This document shows positions 44,312-54,329 of a stretch of DNA of 62,498 nt, piece by piece. The notes beneath the pieces were generated by a model. That model ran no database searches and was not told the DNA's origin. It worked only from the letters and a program-made list of their open reading frames with translations. The translations under genes and the position numbers were made by a program. Numbering within the stretch: the stretch's first letter is position 1; each line of letters opens with the position of its first letter. Origin of the DNA: Alkalilimnicola sp. S0819 (GTDB lineage: Bacteria > Pseudomonadota > Gammaproteobacteria > Nitrococcales > WHIW01); the NCBI RefSeq assembly GCF_009295635.1, contig NZ_WHIW01000016.1, positions 1-62,498 on the forward strand. Direction: 5' to 3'.

Positions 44312-44390
44312 CTGCAGGAACGGCTCATGGCCGCGATTGCCGCCGCCCAGCGACGGCGAGAGAGAATCGCGGTCATGAGCCGCCCCTGGA
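44312..44390. repeat. Inverted REP pair (REPIN/BIME-like)
   Basis: Arms 44322-44338 and 44365-44381 are inverted 17-mers with one mismatch, read as AATCGCGG(C/T)CATGAGCC in the outward direction. Each continues into a REP-like tail (CCGTTCCTGCAG on one side, CCGCCCCTGG on the other). Both match the REP core at 58557-58580. The structure also closes the cysI-DUF934 operon and could stop transcription from either side. Confidence 0.7.
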
Positions 44391-44436
44391 TAACGGACAG
44401 GCCACCGATCAGCGCCAGGCAGGCGTCGATCAATCC

Positions 44437-45270
44437 CTAAAAGCCCCGCTCCCCCAGCCACGTCAGCAGGCAGTCCGCCGCTTCCTGCCAGCGGGTCTCC
44501 AACATCATGGCGTGGTTCATGTGCTCGAACAGCACCGCCTCGGTGCCGTAGTGGCGGGCGGTAGCCTCGATCTCCCGGGGCTTGAACAGGCCGTCCTCCA
44601 CCCCACCCATGACCAGCATGGGCACTTCGTGCAGGCGCGAGCGCCGCGGCAGATCCCCCACGGTCATGTCCCAGATCGCCCGTTGAGATTCGCCCTGGAA
44701 CCGGTCCATATAGCGACACAGATCGGCCTCGGGCAAATCCTCGGAGAGCACCGCCCGGCGCGCGGTGCGCATATCCGCCAAGGCCGGGCTCACCCCCTGC
44801 ACCAGGGAGATCTGGGTGAACAGCCAGGGGTCGCCCATCATCAGCCGCATGGTCGGCCCGGCCAGCCCCGTGGGCGGCACCGAGGCCATCAGCACGACGC
44901 CCGGCGCGCTGTAACGCTCCAGATACTTCTGCAGCACCATGCCGCCCATGGAGTGCCCGATCAGCACCGGCTCCTGCCCGAGGCGCTTGACCGTGCGGCG
45001 CACGTCGTTGACGTAATCGCGGATACCACTACTGTGCAGTTGGCCAGCACTGGCCCCATGGCCGCGCAGGCTCAGCGCGTGGGCATGGTACCCCCGGGCG
45101 GCGAAGTACGGCAGGAAATGCTCCTCCCAGCACCAGGCGCCGGCATAGGCGCCGTGGACGAACAGCAGGGGCCGCTCACTGCGCGGCTGCTCCGCCGTAT
45201 AGCTGATCAGTTCCAGTTCCGGGGCAGCAACCACCGGTTTGAAGAAATCCTGAGCAAAGGCTGCAAACAT
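44437..45270 (-). CDS. Alpha/beta hydrolase
   Basis: A 277-residue alpha/beta-hydrolase fold protein. The oxyanion-hole region is FVHGAYAGAWCW, the nucleophile elbow GHSMGG (Ser about 108), and the catalytic His is in EHMNHAMMLE near the C terminus. The substrate is an unknown ester, lactone or lipid. Separated from divergent pepN by 168 bp. Confidence 0.85.
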   Translation of the reverse strand: MFAAFAQDFFKPVVAAPELELISYTAEQPRSERPLLFVHGAYAGAWCWEEHFLPYFAARGYHAHALSLRGHGASAGQLHSSGIRDYVNDVRRTVKRLGQEPVLIGHSMGGMVLQKYLERYSAPGVVLMASVPPTGLAGPTMRLMMGDPWLFTQISLVQGVSPALADMRTARRAVLSEDLPEADLCRYMDRFQGESQRAIWDMTVGDLPRRSRLHEVPMLVMGGVEDGLFKPREIEATARHYGTEAVLFEHMNHAMMLETRWQEAADCLLTWLGERGF

Positions 45271-45438
45271 GGTCCTTATCCTGTGCAGGTTCGGAGGGCG
45301 TATTCACTCACACCCGCGTCCGGGCACATGATAACAGCTTCACTTGTCGCGACAGTCCGTGCTTACAGGCTAAGCTGTGACGAAGCGGCCAATACGGAGC
45401 TCCGAGGCCGACCACTTACCAGCAGCAAAGCGAACCGC

Positions 45439-48069
45439 ATGAACCCGCACACGCCACAACCCATTCTGCTCAGCGACTACACCCCGCCCGCCTACACCGT
45501 GGAGCAGGCGGAGCTGCGCTTCGAGCTCGCCGGCGAGCTCACCACCGTGGACAGCCGGCTCAGCATGCGCCGCCTGGGCGAGCACAGCCAGCCCCTGTGC
45601 CTGGACGGCCAGGAGCTGGAGCTGCTGGAGCTGCGCCTGGACGGCCGCCCGTTGAGTGCGGATGAGTACCGGCTGGACGAGAACTCCCTCACCATCCCCG
45701 AGGTGCCGGCGCAGTTCGTGCTGGAGGTCCGCAACCGCATCCGCCCCGATCGCAACACCGCCCTGGAGGGCCTGTATCAATCCGGCGAGATGCTCTGCAG
45801 CCAGTGCGAGGCCCAGGGCTTTCGCCGCATCACCTGGTATCCGGACCGCCCGGATGTGATGGCCCGTTTCCGGGTCACCCTGGTGGGAGAGCGCGAGCGC
45901 TACCCGGTGCTGCTGTGCAACGGCAACCCGGTGGAGCGCGGTGAGCTGGAGGGTGGCCGGCACTGGGTCACCTGGGAAGACCCCTACCCCAAGCCGAGCT
46001 ACCTGTTCGCCCTGGTGGCGGGTGACCTGCAATGTCACCGGGACCGTTACCGCACCGGCTCCGGGCGCGAAGTCGCGCTGGAGCTCTACTACGAGGCGGA
46101 GAACGCAGGCAAGACCGCCCATGCGCTGGAATCGCTGAAAAAGGCCATGGCCTGGGACGAGGAAACCTACGGCCTGGAATACGATCTGGACATCTACATG
46201 ATCGTGGCGGTGGGCGATTTCAACATGGGGGCCATGGAGAACAAGGGCCTCAACATCTTCAACACCGCCTGCGTCCTGGCCTCGGCCCAGACCGCCACCG
46301 ACGGCGACTTCGAGACCGTGGAAGCGGTGATCGGCCATGAGTACTTCCACAACTGGACCGGCAACCGGGTCACCTGCCGGGACTGGTTCCAGCTGAGCCT
46401 GAAGGAAGGCCTGACGGTGTTTCGCGAACAGCAGTTCTCCGAAGCCATGGGCTCGCCGGCGGTGCAGCGCATCAACCAGGTCCGGCTGCTGCGCGCCGTG
46501 CAGTTCCCCGAGGACGCCGGCCCCACCGCCCACCCGGTGCGCCCGGAGAGCTACCTGGAGATCAACAACTTCTACACCTCCACCATCTACAACAAGGGTG
46601 GCGAGGTGATCCGCATGTACCACACCCTGCTGGGGGCCGAGGGCTTCCGCCGGGGCATGGATCTCTACGTCCAGCGCCACGACGGCCAGGCGGTGACCTG
46701 CGATGATTTTCGCGCCGCCATGGCCGATGCCAACGACCGGGATCTGGCGCAGTTCGGCCGGTGGTACAGCCAGGCCGGCACGCCGCGGCTGCGGGTCAGC
46801 GATCACTACGACCCGGACAAGCAACGCTACACCCTGAAGGTGATGCAATCCTGCCCCGCCACCCCGGGCCAGACGGAGAAGCAGCCCTTCCACATTCCGC
46901 TCAAGCTCGGGCTGCTGGCCGCCGACGGCCGGGATCTGCCCCTGCGCCTGGCCGGCGAGAGCGAAGCCCGGGCCGGCAGCCGCGTACTGGAGTTGCGCGA
47001 GCGGGAGGAAACCTTCGTCTTCGAGGATCTGCCCGAGCGCCCGGTGCCCTCGCTGCTGCGGGGCTTCTCGGCGCCGGTGCAACTGGACTATCCCTACAGC
47101 CTCGAACAACTGGCCTTCCTGTTCGCCCGGGACAGCGACCCCTTCAACCGCTGGGAGGCCGGCCAGCGGCTGGCCTGCAGGGTGCTGCTGGAATGGGCCC
47201 GGCGCGGCCCGGCGAGCCAGCTGCCCGAGGAGTTGCTGGAGGGCTTTCGGCGCACCCTGGCCGATACGCGCCTGGACCGAGCCCTGATCGCCGAAGCGCT
47301 GAGCCTGCCCGGCGAAGCCTACCTGGCCGAGCAGATGCAGCCCGCCGACCCCGGCGCCATCCATGACGCCCGGGAGGCCCTGCGCCGGCAGCTCGGCCGC
47401 GCCCTGCGCCCCGAGTGGCTGCGGCTGCACGCGGCGCTGGCCGATGACACGCCATACCGCTACCGGGCCGAGGACGCCGGCCGGCGCCGACTGCGCAACC
47501 TGGCGCTGGATTACCTGCTGAGCGAGCCGGACGCGGACACCCTGGCACTGGCCCACCGCCAGCTGGAACAGGCCGACAACATGACCGCCGGCATCGCCGC
47601 GCTCTCGCTGCTGGCCGATCAGCGGGATGAGGCCAGCGAGCAGGCCCTGGAGCGCTTCCACAAGCGCTGGCGCCACGATGCCCTGGTGCTGGATAAATGG
47701 TTCCGGGTGCAGGCCACCTCCCGCCGGGAAGACATCCTGAAGCGGGTCGCCGGCCTGGCGCGGCATGCGGATTTCCACATCACCAACCCCAACCGGGTGC
47801 GCGCCCTGCTCGGCGCCTTCGCCCAGGGCAACCCCTCCGCCTTCCACCACCCCTCCGGCGGGGGTTATCGTTTCCTGGCGGACCATGTTCTCAAGCTCAA
47901 CGACATCAACCCGCAGATCGCCGCCCGGCTGGTGACCCCGCTGAGCCGCTGGCAGCGCTTCGACGAGACCCGCCAGGGGCTGATGCGCGCCGAGCTGGAA
48001 CGAATAATGTCGCACCCGACCTTGTCAAATGATGTATACGAACTTGTATCGAAAAGCCTGAACCCTTAA
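45439..48069 (+). CDS. pepN: Aminopeptidase N (M1 family)
   Basis: The 876-residue M1 metallopeptidase has the exopeptidase motif GAMEN (about 263-267), the zinc site HEYFHNWTGNR (about 299) with the downstream Glu in LKEGLTVFRE, and the DUF3458/C-terminal helical domains of the E. coli PepN subtype. E. coli PepN is 870 residues. It removes N-terminal amino acids from peptides in the cytoplasm. The start at 45439 begins the conserved N terminus (LLSDYTPPAYTVEQ). Followed by prc on the same strand. Confidence 0.95.
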   Translation: MNPHTPQPILLSDYTPPAYTVEQAELRFELAGELTTVDSRLSMRRLGEHSQPLCLDGQELELLELRLDGRPLSADEYRLDENSLTIPEVPAQFVLEVRNRIRPDRNTALEGLYQSGEMLCSQCEAQGFRRITWYPDRPDVMARFRVTLVGERERYPVLLCNGNPVERGELEGGRHWVTWEDPYPKPSYLFALVAGDLQCHRDRYRTGSGREVALELYYEAENAGKTAHALESLKKAMAWDEETYGLEYDLDIYMIVAVGDFNMGAMENKGLNIFNTACVLASAQTATDGDFETVEAVIGHEYFHNWTGNRVTCRDWFQLSLKEGLTVFREQQFSEAMGSPAVQRINQVRLLRAVQFPEDAGPTAHPVRPESYLEINNFYTSTIYNKGGEVIRMYHTLLGAEGFRRGMDLYVQRHDGQAVTCDDFRAAMADANDRDLAQFGRWYSQAGTPRLRVSDHYDPDKQRYTLKVMQSCPATPGQTEKQPFHIPLKLGLLAADGRDLPLRLAGESEARAGSRVLELREREETFVFEDLPERPVPSLLRGFSAPVQLDYPYSLEQLAFLFARDSDPFNRWEAGQRLACRVLLEWARRGPASQLPEELLEGFRRTLADTRLDRALIAEALSLPGEAYLAEQMQPADPGAIHDAREALRRQLGRALRPEWLRLHAALADDTPYRYRAEDAGRRRLRNLALDYLLSEPDADTLALAHRQLEQADNMTAGIAALSLLADQRDEASEQALERFHKRWRHDALVLDKWFRVQATSRREDILKRVAGLARHADFHITNPNRVRALLGAFAQGNPSAFHHPSGGGYRFLADHVLKLNDINPQIAARLVTPLSRWQRFDETRQGLMRAELERIMSHPTLSNDVYELVSKSLNP

Positions 48070-48118
48070 TGATGGAGCCTTCCGGCGGCCAGGCCGCCGA
48101 ACAGGACGGACCGAGCCC

Positions 48119-50218
48119 ATGAACATCACACGCCTGTCTCCGGTGCGCGCCCTGCTCACCGGGCTGCTGGCCCTGCTGCTCAGCCTCCCGGGCGCCTGGC
48201 CGGAGCTCGCCGGCGCACGGCAACTGGAAGCCGCGCCGCATCAGCAACGCACCGCTCGCCTGGTGGGGGAGTTGCTCTCCCAGTACCACTACCGGGAAGA
48301 GGCCGTGGGCGACCCCCTGGCCGAGAAGGCCCTGGAAGCCTATCTGGACCTGCTCGACCCGCAGCGCTACTACTTCCTCGCCGCGGACATCCGCGAATTC
48401 CGTGCCTTTCAGCACCGGCTGGACGAGCAGCTGCTCGCCGGCGAGCTGGACGCCGCGCTGCATATCTACGAGCGCTTCACCCGGCGGGTGCTGGAGCGCT
48501 CCGCCCATGCGGGGAGGCTGCTGACCGACGAACCGGCCTTCGACGAGAACGAGGCGCTGGAGCTGGACCGTCGTGAGGCCGACTGGGCCGAGAGCCCCGC
48601 GGAACTGGATGGCCTCTGGCGCCAGCGGGTGCGGCACGATGCCCTTACCCTGCGCCTGACCGGGCTGGAATGGGAAAAGGTGCGCGAGACCCTGGCCGAT
48701 CGCTACCAGCGCATCGCCCGCACCACCGAAGAGAGCAAGATCGCCGACGTCTTCGAGCTGTACATGATGGCCTGGGGGCACGCCTACGACCCCCACTCGG
48801 CGTATATGTCGCCGCGCAGCGCGGAGAACTTCGACATTCACATGCGCCTGTCCCTGGAAGGCATAGGCGCCATGCTCAAGAGCAGCAACGACTTCACCGA
48901 GATCGTCGAGCTGATCACCGGCGGCCCCGCCGCCCGCAGCGAGCAGCTCAAGCCCGGCGACCGGATCATCGGCGTCGCCCAGGGCCGCTCCGGCGAGATG
49001 AAAGACGTGGTCGGCATGCGCCTGCAGGACGTGGTGGACCTGATCCGCGGCCACAAGGGCACGGTGGTGCGGCTGCAAATACTGCCCACCGTCAGTGGCG
49101 GCACGGCCACCCCCCGCGAAGTGAGCCTGGTGCGCAACGAGATCCAGCTAGAGGAGCAGGCCGCCCAGGCGGAAGTGATCGAAACGCCCGACGCCCGGCG
49201 CATCGGCGTGATCAGCATCCCCGCCTTCTACAGTGACTTCGCCGCCGCCGAGGCCGGCAAGAAGAATTACCGCAGCACCACCCGGGACGTACACCGGCTC
49301 ATCGAGGAGCTCCAGCAGGAGCAACGCCTGGACGGGCTGATCGTGGATCTGCGCGGCAACGGGGGCGGTGCGCTCAACGAAGCCGTGGACCTGACGGGGC
49401 TGTTCATAGACCGCGGCCCCGTGGTGCAGATCCGCGACAGCGCCGGCCGCGTGGAAGTGCTGCAGGATCAGAACGCGGGCACCGCCTGGGACGGGCCGCT
49501 GGGCGTACTGGTGGATCGCTACAGCGCCTCCGCCTCGGAGATCTTCGCCGCCGCCATCCAGGACTACCAGCGTGGTCTGGTGATCGGCGAGACCACCTTC
49601 GGCAAGGGCACGGTGCAGACCCTCATCCCCCTGGACCGTTTCAGCCTGCGGCGCAGCGAACCGGCCGGGCGGCTGAAGCTGACCATCGCCAAGTTCTACC
49701 GCGTCAACGGCGCCAGCACCCAGCTGCGCGGCGTCGAGCCGGACCTGAAACTGCCCAGCCCCGACGATGAGAGCGACTACGGTGAACGGGCCGTGGCCAA
49801 CGCCCTCCCCTGGGACCGCATCCGCCCGGTGAGTTATCAGCCCGACGAGGGGCTGGGCCCGCTGCTGCCGCGCCTGCGCGACCATTACGAGCAGCACATC
49901 GGCGAAAGCGCCGCCTTTCAGGCGCTGCTGGAGGAGTACGCCCAGATCCGCTCCCTTCAGGGGCAGACCCGGGTGTCACTGAACGAATCCGCCCGGCGCG
50001 CCCAGCGGGAGAGCTTCAGCACGGAACGCCTGGAGGCGCTGAACCGGCGCCGGGCCGCCTACGAGCTGCCGCCACTGCAGAGCCTGGACGAAGCGGAACA
50101 GGACGAATCCACCCCGGATACGCTACTGCGAGCCGCCGCGGCCGTGGTGAGCGAACTGGCCCGCCTGAGCTCCCCCACCGGCACTGGGCCGCTGCATGCC
50201 ACCCAGGCCTCTCGCTGA
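48119..50218 (+). CDS. prc: Tail-specific periplasmic protease Prc (S41 family)
   Basis: This 699-residue protein has a signal peptide (about 1-30, ending AGA), the Prc N-terminal domain, a PDZ domain (GIGAMLKSSNDFTEI near 245), and the S41 catalytic core with the SASASE serine cluster (about 469-474) and Lys496 in FGKGTVQ. The C-terminal DUF3340-type region follows. Prc trims outer-membrane-associated proteins and cell-wall hydrolases. The start is ATG 48119 with a weak GGACGG ribosome site. Confidence 0.94.
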   Translation: MNITRLSPVRALLTGLLALLLSLPGAWPELAGARQLEAAPHQQRTARLVGELLSQYHYREEAVGDPLAEKALEAYLDLLDPQRYYFLAADIREFRAFQHRLDEQLLAGELDAALHIYERFTRRVLERSAHAGRLLTDEPAFDENEALELDRREADWAESPAELDGLWRQRVRHDALTLRLTGLEWEKVRETLADRYQRIARTTEESKIADVFELYMMAWGHAYDPHSAYMSPRSAENFDIHMRLSLEGIGAMLKSSNDFTEIVELITGGPAARSEQLKPGDRIIGVAQGRSGEMKDVVGMRLQDVVDLIRGHKGTVVRLQILPTVSGGTATPREVSLVRNEIQLEEQAAQAEVIETPDARRIGVISIPAFYSDFAAAEAGKKNYRSTTRDVHRLIEELQQEQRLDGLIVDLRGNGGGALNEAVDLTGLFIDRGPVVQIRDSAGRVEVLQDQNAGTAWDGPLGVLVDRYSASASEIFAAAIQDYQRGLVIGETTFGKGTVQTLIPLDRFSLRRSEPAGRLKLTIAKFYRVNGASTQLRGVEPDLKLPSPDDESDYGERAVANALPWDRIRPVSYQPDEGLGPLLPRLRDHYEQHIGESAAFQALLEEYAQIRSLQGQTRVSLNESARRAQRESFSTERLEALNRRRAAYELPPLQSLDEAEQDESTPDTLLRAAAAVVSELARLSSPTGTGPLHATQASR

Positions 50219-50228
50219 GAAACCCCCC

Positions 50229-50268
50229 GCCCCCTCGCCCGCGCCCCCCTGGCGCTTGGCGAGGGGGC
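50229..50268 (+). terminator. GC-rich hairpin after prc
   Basis: GCCCCCTCGCC (50229-50239) and GGCGAGGGGGC (50258-50268) make a perfect 11-bp stem. No T-tract follows, so it may act as a transcript end or barrier rather than as a classical terminator. Confidence 0.5.
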
Positions 50269-50317
50269 AACGCTTGCGTAATCTTTGACGCCGGCCCAGG
50301 CAACAGGAACAACCCCC

Positions 50318-51427
50318 ATGAGTGAACAAGAGCCCGTGGTGGCCTGCCACGAACTCACATGCGCCGCCGGGCGGATCGGCGTCGCCCGGTTGAACACCCC
50401 GCGCAAGCTCAATGCCCTGGGGCTGGACATGATCCAGACCCTGGACCGGCAGCTCAGCGCCTGGGCAGAGGACCCGGCCATTGCCGTGGTGGTCCTGCAC
50501 GGGGCCGGCGGCAAGGCCTTCTGCGCCGGCGGCGACATCCGCCTGGTCACCGATGCCATACGGCGGGGCGAAACCGGCCCGCGGGACATGCCGGCGACCT
50601 ACTTCGCCGAAGAGTACCGGCTGGATTACCGCATCCATACCTACCCCAAGCCCTTGCTGGTCTGGGGCGAGGGCATCGTCATGGGCGGCGGCATGGGCTT
50701 GATGGCCGGCGGCTCCCACCGGGTGGTGACCCCCAACAGCCTGCTGGCCATGCCCGAGATCACCATCGGCCTGTTCCCGGACGTGGGCGCGACCTGGTAT
50801 CTGAACCGCATGCCCGCCGGGGCGGGGCTGTACCTGGGCCTCACCGGCGCGCGTTTCAACGCCGCCGACGCCCTGTTCCTCGGCTTCGCCGACTGCTTGC
50901 TGGAGGACGGCAGTCTGGACGCCGTGCTGGAGGCGCTGCAGGCCTGCCGCTGGGGCGCCGAGCCCGCCGCCGACCATGACCGGCTGAGCGAGCTGCTGCG
51001 TCGCTTTGTCGCCGCCAGCGCGCCGGCCGAGCAGATCGGCCCGCGCCTGCCGCGCATCCGCGAGATGCTGCGTTATCGGGACGTGGCGCGCACGGTGGCG
51101 GAGATCCGCCGCCTCAGCGCGGGCGATGCGTATCTGCAAGAGAATGCCGAGCGACTGTTGGCGGGCAGCCCGCTTTCCGCCCACGTCATCAGCGCCCAGC
51201 TGCGCGGCGGCAAGCACCTCTCCCTGGCCGAGTGCTTCCGCCTGGAACTGACCCTGGCGGTGCGCTTCGCCCAGGGGCACGATTTCGCCGAAGGGGTGCG
51301 GGCACTGCTGATCGACAAGGACAGGCAGCCCCGGTGGGAATGTACGGATTTCGCCGATGTGGCACCCGAGCGGGTGACGGAGCATTTCCGCTCGCCCTGG
51401 GAGCCGGGAGAAGGCCCGTTGGACTGA
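50318..51427 (+). CDS. Enoyl-CoA hydratase-fold enzyme, 3-hydroxyisobutyryl-CoA hydrolase type
   Basis: The 369-residue crotonase-fold protein has the oxyanion-hole motifs KAFCAGGDIR (about 67) and GEGIVMGGGMGL (about 120), plus the catalytic-Glu segment EITIGLFPDVG (about 150). The extra C-terminal domain (about 250-360) and these motifs fit 3-hydroxyisobutyryl-CoA hydrolases of valine breakdown. No other valine genes are near. Start ATG 50318; a GTG-type extension upstream is not supported. Confidence 0.82.
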   Translation: MSEQEPVVACHELTCAAGRIGVARLNTPRKLNALGLDMIQTLDRQLSAWAEDPAIAVVVLHGAGGKAFCAGGDIRLVTDAIRRGETGPRDMPATYFAEEYRLDYRIHTYPKPLLVWGEGIVMGGGMGLMAGGSHRVVTPNSLLAMPEITIGLFPDVGATWYLNRMPAGAGLYLGLTGARFNAADALFLGFADCLLEDGSLDAVLEALQACRWGAEPAADHDRLSELLRRFVAASAPAEQIGPRLPRIREMLRYRDVARTVAEIRRLSAGDAYLQENAERLLAGSPLSAHVISAQLRGGKHLSLAECFRLELTLAVRFAQGHDFAEGVRALLIDKDRQPRWECTDFADVAPERVTEHFRSPWEPGEGPLD

Positions 51428-51511
51428 CGGACCGCGCACGGGGTCGGGAGGGGGATCCGCGATGCCGCGGCGCCAGGTCGCGGTTGCGCGGACCTGGCCG
51501 CCCAGCGAGGC

Positions 51512-51555
51512 GTAGCCCGGATGTAGCCGAAGGCGAGAACCCGGGAGTCCCGGGG
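51512..51555. repeat. Short intergenic palindromic repeat
   Basis: GTAGCCCGGATG, then AAGGCGAGAACCCGGG and a second CCCGGGG, form the CCCGG/CCGGG-arm palindrome widespread between genes in proteobacteria. It fills the 143-bp gap between two convergent genes and may help terminate both. Confidence 0.5.
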
Positions 51556-51570
51556 CCGCCATGATCCCCG

Positions 51571-53319
51571 TTACCCGACGGGCTCCATGTGCTCCACGAT
51601 CAGCTGCACGCTGTCACGGCCCCGGAAACTGTTGACGTCCAGCCGGTAGCCCAGGCGCACCCGCCCGTCCAGTTCGGCCCAGCCCTGTTCCGCCGCCCGA
51701 AAGGCGATGGCGTCGATCACCGCCCCACCCTGCTCGTGGCGCAGCCGCAGCTTGAGATGCTTGCCGCCCCCCACCAGACGAGCGTCGACGATATCGAAGC
51801 GCCCGTCGAACAGCGGCTCGGGGAAGCCCTGACCCCAGGGGCCGGCATCCCGCAACAGCCCCGCCAGTTCCAGGTTGAGCTCATCGGGCATGAGTTCGCC
51901 ATCGGTGTACAGCACGCGCTCCAGCGCATCGCCATCCAGGCTCTCGCCCACCACGGCCTGAAAGGCGGCGACGAAGCGTGGGTAATCCGCCCGCGCCAGG
52001 CTCAGCCCCGCCGCCATGGCGTGGCCGCCAAAACGCGGCACCAGGCCCGGGTTGAGGGTCGCCACCCGCTCCAGCGCATCGCGCACATGCAGCCCCGGGA
52101 TGGAGCGCGCCGAGCCCTTCAGGGTCTCGCCCCGCTCATCGGCGGGGGCGAACACCAGCACCGGGCGGTGAAAGCGCTCCTTGATGCGCGAGGCCAGCAG
52201 GCCGATCACCCCCTGGTGCCAGCTCTGGTCCATCAGGCACAGCGCATCGGGCAGCTCGCCCTGGGCCAGCTCGGCGATCAGCCCTTCCACATGCCCCAGC
52301 GCTTCGCCTTGCATCTGCGCCTCGATCTCGCGGCGCTGGCGGTTGAGCTCATCCAGGCGTTCGGCCAGGGGGGCGGCGGCGTCGGGGCTGTCGGCCAACA
52401 GGCATTCTATCCCGAGCGCCATGTCCTCCAGCCGCCCGGCGGCATTGAGCCTCGGCCCCACGGCGAAACCCAGATCGGTGGCGGACACCCGCGAGCGCTG
52501 CCGCCCGGCCAGTTCCAACAGGGCGCTGATGCCCGGTCGGCAACGCCCGGCGCGGATCCGCTCCAGGCCCTGGGCCACCAGCACCCGGTTGTTGCGATCC
52601 AGCGGCACCACGTCGGCGACACTGCCCAGGGCCACCAGGTCCAGGTAATCGGCCAGGTTGGGTGTACTCAGCCCCCGGGCGTCGAACCAGCCCAGCGCCC
52701 GCAGCCGGGCGCGCAGCGCGGCCATGACGTAGAAGGCCACCCCCACCCCGGCCAGGGCCTTGCTGGGGAACTGATCGCCCTGCAGGTTCGGGTTGACGAT
52801 GGCCGCGGCCTCGGGCAGTTCCGCGCCGGGCAGATGGTGATCGGTGACCAGCACCCGGATGCCCCGGGCGTTGGCCGCCGCCACGCCCTCGATGCTGGAG
52901 ATGCCGTTGTCCACGGTCATGATCACGTGGGGCTCGCGGGGCGCGGCCAGCTCCACGATCTCGGGGGTGAGCCCGTAGCCGTACTCGAAACGGTTGGGCA
53001 CCAGGTAATCCACCCGCCCCGCGCCCATGGCGCGCAGAGCCAGCATGGAGAGCGCGCAGCTGGTGGCGCCGTCGGCGTCGAAATCGCCAACGATGAGGAT
53101 GCGCTGGTCGGCCTGAATGGCCTCGGCCAGCAGCGCGGAGGCCGCCTCCAGGCCGTGCAGGCCGGCGGTGGGCAGCAGGCTCGCCAGGCGGGTGTCCACC
53201 CCTTCGCCGGGCTGCAGGCGCGCGGCATAGAGCCTGCGCAGCACCGGATGAAGCTCACCGGGCAGTTCGCGAGGGTCGGCGCGCAGGGCGCGGCGCTGGA
53301 TGCGGCGAGGCGTGCTCAT
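51571..53319 (-). CDS. recJ: Single-strand DNA exonuclease RecJ
   Basis: The 582-residue DHH-family nuclease has DFDADGATS (about residue 80), VTDHHLPG (about 155), the DHHA1 domain and a C-terminal OB-like domain. It degrades ssDNA 5' to 3' in recombination and mismatch repair. The start at 53319 overlaps the RpfE-like stop (ATGA); the frame is open further upstream but only as read-through of the neighbouring gene. Confidence 0.95.
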   Translation of the reverse strand: MSTPRRIQRRALRADPRELPGELHPVLRRLYAARLQPGEGVDTRLASLLPTAGLHGLEAASALLAEAIQADQRILIVGDFDADGATSCALSMLALRAMGAGRVDYLVPNRFEYGYGLTPEIVELAAPREPHVIMTVDNGISSIEGVAAANARGIRVLVTDHHLPGAELPEAAAIVNPNLQGDQFPSKALAGVGVAFYVMAALRARLRALGWFDARGLSTPNLADYLDLVALGSVADVVPLDRNNRVLVAQGLERIRAGRCRPGISALLELAGRQRSRVSATDLGFAVGPRLNAAGRLEDMALGIECLLADSPDAAAPLAERLDELNRQRREIEAQMQGEALGHVEGLIAELAQGELPDALCLMDQSWHQGVIGLLASRIKERFHRPVLVFAPADERGETLKGSARSIPGLHVRDALERVATLNPGLVPRFGGHAMAAGLSLARADYPRFVAAFQAVVGESLDGDALERVLYTDGELMPDELNLELAGLLRDAGPWGQGFPEPLFDGRFDIVDARLVGGGKHLKLRLRHEQGGAVIDAIAFRAAEQGWAELDGRVRLGYRLDVNSFRGRDSVQLIVEHMEPVG

Positions 53320-54329
53320 GACTGCAACTGCGGAAAGTCGCCGAAGGGCTTGCGCCGGCGCCACAGCCGCCAGCGATCCCGGCGACTGTAGACGCGCCCG
53401 GTTCCCAGATCGGTGTGCAGCACGAGCCTGGACCACTCGCCCTGCCCCAGGGCCTTCAGCGCCGGGGCGATGTACTGTGCCTCCAGCGCCGCCAGGGCAC
53501 TGAGCCATTGCGCCATATCACCACTGCCCAGCGCACGCCGGGCGTCATCGAGCACCAGCAGTTGTCGTCCGCCCGCCCGGGGCAGCCCCCGCGGGCGCGG
53601 CGCGATGGCCGCGCCCCCCAGGCCGGCCAGGCCTCGGGCGTAGGTATCATCCGCATACACCCAGTCCCAGGGGGCGGCGAAACGCTCGGGCTGGCGGCCA
53701 CCGCCCCAGATCCACAGCCCGTTCACCGGGAGCTCACCGCGGGCTTCCCGTTCGGTGTTGAGCGCCAGCGCGTGGAAGAGCATCTGGGTTTCGTTGAGAC
53801 GATTGATCCAGGCGCGAGCATCCTCGCCGGTGGGCAGATAGGCATCCAGATAGGCCCCCAGCACCCGCTCCAGCGGCGAGGTATTCAGGCGCGGCGCCTG
53901 CTCGCTTCGCAGGAACCAGGCGCCCTCGTGGACGTGCAGGGACAGCCCGTCTTGGGCGAAAAACTCGTTGAAGGCCTCCGCCAGGGCCGCATGTTCCGCG
54001 GCGCGCACCGGCAGCATGGCGCCGCCGAAGGCCATGACCCGGTCGCGATCGGCGCGCAGGTGCAGCGGCGCGGCGCGAAACCAGAAACCCTCGCCCGCCG
54101 GCTGGCCGGCGCCGATCAGGCTCACCGGCCCCACCGGCGCCTGCTCGGCGCGGACACCGAACAGCGCCGCCAGGGCGGGCTCGAAACCGGGTGCAAGTGT
54201 TCGGCGGCGGCCCCGGGAGAAGAGCGTGCCGAGTGCCGGCAGCTCCCGCAGCTCCGGCAGGCGGGCCGCCTGGGCGGGCACCGGGCCCAACAGGCCCGGC
54301 AGCAGCAGATGCAGCTCCGTGGTGCTCAA
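53316..54329 (-). CDS. RpfE/phosphoglycerate-mutase-like protein
   Basis: This 337-residue cytoplasmic protein has a conserved N terminus (LHLLLPGLLGP) and C-terminal motifs NETQMLFHALALN, NGLWIWGGG and a late GRVYSRRDRWRLWRR. It resembles the COG4255/RpfE group next to recJ in Xanthomonas and relatives; the group is sometimes called phosphoglycerate-mutase-like. Its biochemical role is unclear. It is coupled to thrC and recJ by four-base overlaps. Confidence 0.7.
   Translation of the reverse strand: MSTTELHLLLPGLLGPVPAQAARLPELRELPALGTLFSRGRRRTLAPGFEPALAALFGVRAEQAPVGPVSLIGAGQPAGEGFWFRAAPLHLRADRDRVMAFGGAMLPVRAAEHAALAEAFNEFFAQDGLSLHVHEGAWFLRSEQAPRLNTSPLERVLGAYLDAYLPTGEDARAWINRLNETQMLFHALALNTEREARGELPVNGLWIWGGGRQPERFAAPWDWVYADDTYARGLAGLGGAAIAPRPRGLPRAGGRQLLVLDDARRALGSGDMAQWLSALAALEAQYIAPALKALGQGEWSRLVLHTDLGTGRVYSRRDRWRLWRRRKPFGDFPQLQS

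Noticed and set aside
45345-45354. TGTCGCGACA palindrome between the hydrolase and pepN
   Set aside because: Ten bases of perfect symmetry are expected by chance in GC-rich DNA, and no second copy or regulator is nearby.
45370-48015. An 881-codon open frame on the minus strand
   Set aside because: It is the antisense of pepN; low-complexity product, no ribosome site, no recognisable motif.
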